NCBI RefSeq assembly: GCF_008087665.1
Contig: NZ_CP042912.1
Location: 2,852,001 to 2,916,000 of the forward strand
Origin: Mariniblastus fucicola
GTDB lineage: Bacteria > Planctomycetota > Planctomycetia > Pirellulales > Pirellulaceae
DNA: 64,000 bases
Direction of reading: 5' to 3'
The notes under the pieces were generated by a model, which was not told where the DNA came from, did not search any database, and worked only from the letters and a program-made list of their open reading frames with translations. This document shows, piece after piece, positions 61,901 to 64,000 of the stretch. A program made the position numbers and the translations under genes. How positions within the stretch are numbered: position 1 is the stretch's first letter; every line of letters begins with the position of its first letter.

Positions 61901-64000
61901 GCGAAACGGTGGCGCTAGCCCCAATGACGCCTTCTCAGGGTCGGGAACTCTGGCGGCATTGGTCGAAGGCGGAGTTCTAACGGTGGACGCAACCGATATT
62001 GGAATCGTGACGACCAACAGCGGCGGCGTATTACTTCTCACGTTCAACGCCAATGCAGATCAGGCTTCAATCCAGTCCGTGATGCAACAGATTCAGTATG
62101 AAGAATCCAGCAATAGCCCTCCTTCAAACGTCCAGATCGACTGGGTGTTTGACGACGGCAACACGGGAGCCCAAGGGTCTGGCGGAGCAGGGCAGACAAC
62201 GGGTTCCACCTCGGTGACGATTCAGCCGATCAACAACTCGGGCATTACTGCTCCAGCGAGTTCGACGACCAACGAAGAAGTTTCCTACATTTACTCCGGC
62301 GCGAACGTTATCCAGGTTGATGATGGCGTGGCGGGAGACAGTGTGATTGAGGTCTCGTTGAGTGTTGCAAACGGCTCGTTGGACTTGTCATCGACCAATG
62401 GAATTACTTTCGAAGCCGGCAGCGATGGATCGTCCAGCATGACACTCTCCGGACTCGAAAGTGACATCAACGCTGCACTGGATGGATTGAGCTACACGCC
62501 AACCGTTGACTACGTAGGCAGCGACAGCCTGAATGTTGTCGTCGGCGACACCTCAGGAGCCAGCGGTTCGTACAGCTTTGAATCCGGCAATGCCAACGAC
62601 CAAAGCGGCAACAACGAAGACGGCGTGCTCGTCGGTTCGGCCACGACTGTCAGTGATGCCACACGAGGCGAAGTGCTGTCGCTGGACGGATCGGGAGCTC
62701 ATGTCTCGATTCCTTCCGACCTTGGCGTGACTTCGCAAGTCACGATTGCGGCGTGGGTCAATCTGGCCAACGCCGACGTAAACGGATCGGAACTGGTTTC
62801 TTTCGGCGACGATCTGTACCTGCGACTGGACCAGAACGGTGGTGGCGGAGCAGGAATTGTAGGGGCTTATTCCGATGGCGTGGCGATGCACAACATCTCC
62901 TCCAATGTCAACATCGAAGGCACTGGTTGGCGGCACGTCGCGTTCGTCGTTGATAGCGCGAACAACGTACAGGAACTCTACCTCGATGGAGTTCGGATCG
63001 GTATGACCACCAACATTCAGGACCTGGTGTTCTCGGCTTCTGAAGTTCGAATCGGCTCTCCGGTAACTGGCGCTACCGGTTTTGATCTAGACGGACGGGT
63101 TGACGACGTCCGCATCTACTCGTCGGCACTCACGACAGCGGAAATCAATGACCTGACTACGAGTGCTTCTGTTGCGTCGCGTTCCATCGCTATCACGGTT
63201 GATCCGGTCAATGACGCACCTGTGCAAACTGGCGGCTCGGTCTCCAACTTGACGGTCAATGAAGACAGCGGGCCGACGTCGCTAGGACTGGCAGGACTGA
63301 CACACGGAACAGGTGGAGGAAGCGATGAGGCTGGTCAAGCGCTAACGTATCAAGTGACTGTGGTTCCGAGTCCGACAACGGGGACGATCTACCTCGCGGA
63401 TGGCGTCACATCGGTGACCACCGGGTTTTATACCGAAACCCAGATTCAGGGAATGCAGTTCGATCCGTCAACTGAATCCATCAACAACACGGTGACGTTC
63501 TTTGAGTTCGATGTCGTCGACGATGGAGGTACCGCAAACGGTGGTGCTGACTCACGTTCACATAGCATGCAAATCACGATTCTTCCGACGAACGATGCGC
63601 CGACGATCGACAGTTTGGATGGCGATTCTTTGGTCTATCTGGAAGATTCCGGTGCGGTCATTATTGAGCAGTCGGGCGATGTCATGGTCACCGACGTCGA
63701 TTCAGTTGACTTTGATGGAGGCACGCTAACAGTTTCATTCAACTCAGGCAGCGACGCTGCTGAGGATGTGCTCTCTGTGCTCAATGAAGGAAGCGCCGTT
63801 GGAGAAATCGGATTCAATGCTGGAACGGTAACTTTTGGTGGAACCGCCATCGGTACAGCGACTGGTGGCTCTGCCGGAACGCAACTTCAGATCACGCTCA
63901 ACGCCAACGCAGACGCCAACGCCGTCGCAGCTTTGGTCGAAAGGATCACTTTTGAGAACACCGACACCAGCAGTCCAACCAGCGGTATCCGCGACGTCCA
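46977..64000 (+). CDS. Giant mosaic surface protein (DUF4347, beta-helix, Delta-60, LamG, cadherin-like), cut by the right edge
   Basis: At least 5674 residues in one open frame from ATG 46977 (in-frame TAG at 46947). Order by eye: LEPR-like motif LEARVLYDASPL (51-62); DUF4347 domain (about 120-290) with HIVGHG (His184) and IYGCEVAASEEG (Cys227); right-handed beta-helix opening with ISLREAIIAANADS (about 290-695); Delta-60 repeats of the type DGTLDTTFNGTG in three blocks (about 710-1100, 1258-1660, 2142-2510), each followed by a module with FDEELS and FGGATLTLQR; LamG domains at about 1922-2122, 3905-4085 and 5195-5398; many cadherin-like repeats ending VNDAP; a lamin-tail-like domain starting NEIHYDDIGDDDGEAIEI (about 4385-4540). 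It is presumably secreted and involved in adhesion or matrix building; that is inference. Only the start is well defined. Confidence 0.92.
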   Translation, partial: MSPNLPAYPESSQGKNAQPAHSFSISSTWQTIVQLVTAYDAQSSDLELQSLEARVLYDASPLLAVAGENLEPNELDFDEIAELCFDESLAHPAAAADEVNECLVVDAHVFEESPAHVETMSRQLVVIDQRIDGFEALVKDITSDGDGSIAYDVLVVEENQSGIELISSYLNGLSTYGAVHIVGHGSQDRIQLGSEDLGSESLVQYETALKGWSQGLATNADILIYGCEVAASEEGQDLVDQISAITGADVAASDDLTGHESLDGDWEFEYIVGSIETDVVFSSVIQAEYRGTFATVTVDSTVDAVTGDTSSIANLIADDGGDGISLREAIIAANADSAADTIYLGSGVHALTLSGSGNSLGDLDIDTDVTIIGMSDGSTVIDASGMNDRVFQIGGATTTIEHITVTGGYTTSTSGGGGILVGSGATLILDQAVVTGNESTDKYGGIGSDGNLYISNSIISDNIAGASGGGIGVNAGIVTIYGTTVSGNEAGDDGGGLSLNGGIAVTVDATTFSGNAAGDDGGGVYVSSTDGAHSFTNVTVSSNDARRGGGFGISGGTTNVQHATVTGNWATTDGGGVYVATGDFVYGTSIIAGNDAVNSGQEVFGFVDGQGESIIGEDAMDSQGGAGYHVSDRLNQSGLSLGALSDNGGPVETHALLPGSVGIDEATTSSSTTDGRGFLLVDSSPDIGAFELGAADPMASSDNTAPTFVVSDGITTPDYGPGDDAVGETIELASGQLLAIGQTNDQLRIARHNPDGTLDTTFNGTGYLVASIGDSSVGYAVDEMDDGRFVVVGQTTTGGDSEALVVRFNADGSFDTSFDTDGIATFDSASDFDEFRDVAVLADGSVIAVGTGGFSSTSTSIALMKFLSNGSPDSSFGDGGTGLTFIVPASQSEGGLALAVQSDGKIIVGGSADDGGGTWDFYLSQRDTDGSAIQSLRIPILTGRVDNLKAIELTAGDDIVAVGQSVDGTDYQTALVKIDGSTFQLDASFGTGGIVVDPILDFAEDLVIDASGAIYVGGSNSVTADSDSAIVKFTSGGAVDTSFGTNGISEVAVSEGGADYGRDLLLKSDGSLLLSGEVGSSAHLVQMDASGNLDADFGPESSLDGNPEYAEGGASVVLDADVTVFDEELSGGDNFGGATLTLQRTGGANDEDIFSATGSLVFNSGNVELSSNVVGNLIQSRGQLQIVFLAGTTNDQVNEVMQSIAYSNSSGLPPANVDIEWTLDDGNEGSQGDGGPLSAVGTTSVTIDLGNNTRPTFFTGDGSAIVTLSGAYDNAVDVVVQPDGKYLVASAVNVATTGQDLDFAVSRFNTDGTLDATFGTDGTVITSVNTNNETINRMALQSDGKIIVVGGYRSGSTTDAIILRYTADGALDTTFNGDGMQEVQFVSNANDWFEDVVIQPDGKIVAVGYANYGGQDQMIAARFETNGTLDASFGTGGQVVLPVDVADEQASAVALQSDGKLILVGSSNNGADSDFAIRRLDVDGSLDTSFGNLGVVGIDISLSQDNGNALVIGGNDEIFVGGTSDASGNGDSVVIKLGADGNLDATFGTGGVASAAAGNPSETVSDLAIQDDGKVVAVGAAYNGSNNDVSVIRFNTDGTLDGTFGSGGLVRTAIGDATDAATSVVIDSQGSIIVAGRTDGFSGDTFVARYDSAGGLDGRFDVENTFDGTSTFVANGSPVVLDPDVEIFDDELSSIDDFGGATLLLQRSTGFNADDVFSGTGNLEFTGGAVELSSIRVGSVVQVLGQMYITFDAGVTNAQVNEVMQSIAYENTSTDPPGSVGIQWSFNDRNDGSQGSGGNLSTFDSKLVYILNPVVASVTAPNSVATDEDITLVYSGANVIQIDNGIASDTRLQVSLSVSSGSLTLAGTVGITIVDGADGTSGLVIEGLRSDINTALDGLQYDPVTDFNGADTLGISVSGAADLEGHYSFEGGSLEDQSIGSSEDGLPAGSPSIISDPQRGDVLDLNGTGQYVSIGSDFGQPPSLTLAAWINVDAGATDAEIISLGNNVGIRAENQLDSTGLTLFYSNGTDFSSVTTEEAIAGTGWRHVAVTFDDATDTQQIYLDGALVASGNDASSIAYDQGSTTVIGGHGDDSSAYDFAGQIDDARIYSRALAAEEIAALATDQTEASDSVAITIDPVNDAPTFSVPGKLAADWSSGDDAVYDSILDASGRTVVVGESDGDFVVARYNSDGSLDNTFGTNGLATYDENLNDRFTSVALQSDGKILAAGYEDDGGSQSGFALRFNTDGSLDTTFGSSGVISGLGSFEHITGVDERYDGRVVLVGGDSSGNLRVSVHATGGSQTQGQTISSALAPVDFQLLSDGKIVTLSQNSGGHFEITRLNGDLSLDTTFDGDGIRTVNFGGGDTPYSIALQTDGSYVLAGASGSDSLVMRIDSTGQLDNTFGTGGRLVGVGEADEVLDVQIASDGKIVLSTKDDAGYAIVRLNTDGTLDTTFDGDGVFRADPTGDDDLAHSISLATDGSIVVAGTSGTTSTDVFLSKLDSDGATNSIFGASSLDESPTFTEGGSVVVLDSDVSIFDTELSGIDDFGGATLTLQRVGGVDPDDGFNRTGDLFFTGSTFEVSGAQRGTYTYTPGRLVLTFDAGVTNAEVNEVMGLIGYRNFSDAPPSSVDIEWSFSDGNDGATQGDGSALTVVGTTTVNLIAVNDAPTIDLDGDDSTAVGIGFAATFDGVSPVRISDSDAILTDVDGVIQQMEVRIANIADGVDEVLSYSSGGTIGSSYTPSTGVIRFFNGGSATNADFLNALNTVTYENVAATPNTTQRIIEVVATDGTGYSLVATSLIDFADAATPSIDLNGAAAGLNSNVTFNEDGGFLQVAPDAVVTDFGESDVTQLVIEISGFGTDGASERISNGSGSFPWGTTLIGSDTFGGTTFRVDYDGDTTITITNSAGATVPMPEADLQLLVRSVNYQNTSQDPTAVNREFAFTATDSTGKTSAVAIASVAVVPANDAPVLSNAVVPAFTSITEDDIDNAGETVRDVLATAGDPITDADGDPEGIAIFVSDENSGTWEYSLDGGSNWSQVGTVNATSVLLLRDTDMLRLNPDGNSGGFSNIGFRAWDQTSGAAGDRVNPGSLGGTTAFSNDTLSAVISVANVDDAPEIDLNGAGAGLDHALNYSENDAATFVAPNVTVNDSGEGDIVSINLDAIGFQVTAASELLIFGGESVTGGVAAVGTVTVGGTTFVYNYDGGDALSFANDAGAGIPIPQADVQLLLRSLQYQNLGDDTVAADIEFEFSVADSGGQSSAYAVSVLTIDPVNDAPVLDVAGDSQLTGILQNDTDPSGDLVSAIIASAGGDPITDVDAGPVEGVAVTSVDNANGTWEYSIDGGTNWTAFVAVSDSSATVLGESANDLIRFVPDAGYSGSSMFTYRAWDTTDGNFSGASGVDASSNGGDTAFSTATETASIDIDPGVVKLILSTTDDVGPAYMNPQSDVAGLPSWSDGSVISMRDTGSLSFGENDTDGVFNLINNFDTFAADSDVDLTALHFVTNDATINGAGVFGGSIDLLAGDILFVTNAAESFSNTATGAPVGWSNNIASNAGDIYVFRAEVSEDYSSGYFRQVMVAPGSPVQAITLVENATLIGDTFVAAGDFLFSDSLSANDVFWYDISNDTSHLLVEGSDVNIEGPITGLELIESGTVVGGETLNSGSILVTLQTNDAAIGSNSVSVQQNDIASLEFTATTYGGGTAAANAAVFFDGDGNANFDDTSENVDAFSLIVTNSGGNVPPAMANSGTPVDFTEGSSPVIIDSTITVFDGDSSDFATGVIEVSFSSGGADGDRISIFNGGVGAGQIGLSGSDVTYEGVVIGSFSGGLSETDSLIISLNANADAVATQALLQNLTYHNISTTPATTVRTVDFVLTDGDGGISNIISKDVTITTVDAAPPIAVDDASGVVLDGIDDYVEIADSPELTMTNTMTMEAWIKSEASTNVNRMIINKEGEYEVAILADNRIYWGFANTDPGWSWHDTGYTVTNGEWTHVAVSYDNGTVTTYINGNVVEVYYGSGVIGDAHATLDSLRIGGRENNEADKFFNGVIDDVRIWNDVRTEAEILANYDTKLTGSETGLAGYWSLGDGTGSGIADLSSNGNDGTLIDGGAGTAPTRLGYVTDQNNLLNVDIAAGVLVNDYDADGDSLIVTHVNGDPANVGSTFALPAGARLTLNATGDFVYDPSGIYENLAAGEFATDTFTYEVNDGNGGSDTATVTVTINGLNDAPLLDNSGTMSLTDIDEDAANPAGDSVNSIIASAGGNPIDDIDDGAFEGIALTSFDNTNGVWQYKVLGGDAWSNTPSLGVGEALLLSPVSMLRFVPDANFSGSSGDIVFHAWDRSGADVAGDVVGVGGGGGSSAFSTETQTASLNVNSVNDAPEFVGTTSVATPFINEIHYDDIGDDDGEAIEIAAPAGTNLAGWTLVRYNGVSSTVYATDSLSGIVADQGNGFGTFVVNYPLNGLQNGSPDGVALVDDMGNVVQFLSWEGQFTANNGAAAGMTSVDIGVAESDLTTSEGTSMQLTDGGWVTEANSTFGAKNSGQDFALLNSDYALQTVAEEASLVFSTANGNAITIADNDANGAELSMSLQVANGTITLGSTSGLNSLIGNGSANITFTGTLTDINTALEGLVYVGDVNFDGTDQLTFTVDDQGNTGSGGNLTDVANVAVDVTPVNDAPTIDLDLDDSSGTTGTGFDTSFDAGGIPVPLTNGASLDDIDSTLQSLTVQIVNMQDGSLERLSYTNSGGLNVSYMVASGTLVFSNGGSATNADFQSVLNSIAYENQSATPDSTTRIVNFTANDGTDDSLIATANVAITGDAAPPTQTVNTGATLFEGNTYMFASTELQFADDQQNAGSVTYTVSAPPSHGSLQLFGITVSSFTQADIDAGNITYVHNGSETSSDSFTFVVDDGQGNASSTQTFDFTISPVNDLPIFGNLDGTPTYIEGGSPVVLDGDATVFDEELGNTFGDVYDGATLTLVRNGGASPNDAFSGSGTLAALVEGGVLTVDATDIGIVTTNSGGVLLLTFNANADQASIQSVMQQIQYEESSNSPPSNVQIDWVFDDGNTGAQGSGGAGQTTGSTSVTIQPINNSGITAPASSTTNEEVSYIYSGANVIQVDDGVAGDSVIEVSLSVANGSLDLSSTNGITFEAGSDGSSSMTLSGLESDINAALDGLSYTPTVDYVGSDSLNVVVGDTSGASGSYSFESGNANDQSGNNEDGVLVGSATTVSDATRGEVLSLDGSGAHVSIPSDLGVTSQVTIAAWVNLANADVNGSELVSFGDDLYLRLDQNGGGGAGIVGAYSDGVAMHNISSNVNIEGTGWRHVAFVVDSANNVQELYLDGVRIGMTTNIQDLVFSASEVRIGSPVTGATGFDLDGRVDDVRIYSSALTTAEINDLTTSASVASRSIAITVDPVNDAPVQTGGSVSNLTVNEDSGPTSLGLAGLTHGTGGGSDEAGQALTYQVTVVPSPTTGTIYLADGVTSVTTGFYTETQIQGMQFDPSTESINNTVTFFEFDVVDDGGTANGGADSRSHSMQITILPTNDAPTIDSLDGDSLVYLEDSGAVIIEQSGDVMVTDVDSVDFDGGTLTVSFNSGSDAAEDVLSVLNEGSAVGEIGFNAGTVTFGGTAIGTATGGSAGTQLQITLNANADANAVAALVERITFENTDTSSPTSGIRDV
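49110..50280 (+). repeat. Delta-60 repeat block 1 (about 6 units)
   Basis: Units of about 55-60 residues ending in patterns such as GTLDTTFNGTG, SFDTSFDTDG, SPDSSFGDGG and AVDTSFGTNG, each with a strand such as DGRFVVVGQT. Predicted beta-propeller-like blades. Confidence 0.8.
50750..51955 (+). repeat. Delta-60 repeat block 2 (about 7 units)
   Basis: Units such as GTLDATFGTDG, ALDTTFNGDG, TLDASFGTGG, SLDTSFGNLG, NLDATFGTGG and TLDGTFGSGG, with SDGKIIVVGG- and DGKLILVGS-type strands between. Similar to blocks 1 and 3 but not identical. Confidence 0.8.
53400..54510 (+). repeat. Delta-60 repeat block 3 (about 6 units)
   Basis: Units such as SLDNTFGTNG, SLDTTFGSSG, SLDTTFDGDG, QLDNTFGTGG and TLDTTFDGDG. 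Followed, like blocks 1 and 2, by the FGGATL module (54515-54960). Confidence 0.8.

Noticed and set aside
48496-63850. Many 60-200-residue open frames on both strands inside the giant gene
   Set aside because: Frame 0 is continuous with recognisable domains throughout, and the others have no start context or families.

Overview
The window looks like chromosomal DNA of a planctomycete, most likely of the Pirellulales (Rhodopirellula/Mariniblastus-like) group. The evidence is a 989-residue cell-surface protein made of YTV-type repeats, surface proteins with LEPR-like N-terminal motifs, PEP-CTERM proteins together with a TIGR03790-type protein, and a high density of exported beta-barrel and repeat proteins. 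GC content is moderate by eye. Many genes stand alone with weak Shine-Dalgarno sites. No rRNA, tRNA, CRISPR array, phage or plasmid module was seen.

Left part (1-15.3 kb): the N-terminal 923 residues of glutamate synthase (gltB, running off the left edge) face a LEPR/RTX calcium-binding surface protein. Then come a PcfJ-like protein, an exported methyltransferase-rhodanese fusion, xylulokinase (xylB) divergent from a sugar-binding lipoprotein, a three-histidine-box fatty acid desaturase, a lipoyl-less E2-type acyltransferase, a PHB-depolymerase-type esterase and mutY. The MutY has Glu at the position of the catalytic Asp.

Middle (15.3-25 kb): amtB has a candidate sigma-54 promoter, which with gltB gives two nitrogen-assimilation genes in the window. 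A polysaccharide cluster follows: a GT4 glycosyltransferase, a putative GT-A-like protein, a large GT-B-like protein and galE. A small PepSY-type membrane protein closes the section.

Surface and maintenance block (25-40 kb): the YTV protein has a near-consensus promoter, a long leader and a strong terminator. It is followed by two outer-membrane beta-barrel candidates, a stand-alone ATP-dependent DNA ligase-like protein, a PEP-CTERM protein, an ABC-2 (NatAB-like) exporter pair, a sodium:solute symporter and a membrane-anchored TPR protein.

Right part (40-64 kb): a PEP-CTERM gene carries a one-base frameshift and is split by an intact 1285-bp IS3-family element (29-bp inverted repeats, GAC target duplication, AAAAAAG slippery site). 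Removing the element and one copy of the duplication restores the reading frame exactly. A TIGR03790-type gene, the family that co-occurs with exosortase, lies directly downstream, then a YdbS/YdbT-like bacterial PH-domain pair. From 46977 to the right edge a single open frame encodes at least 5674 residues of a mosaic surface protein: LEPR-like motif, DUF4347, beta-helix, three Delta-60 blocks, three LamG domains, a lamin-tail-like domain and many cadherin-like repeats. The window as a whole is dominated by cell-envelope and surface functions, with a few housekeeping enzymes between them.
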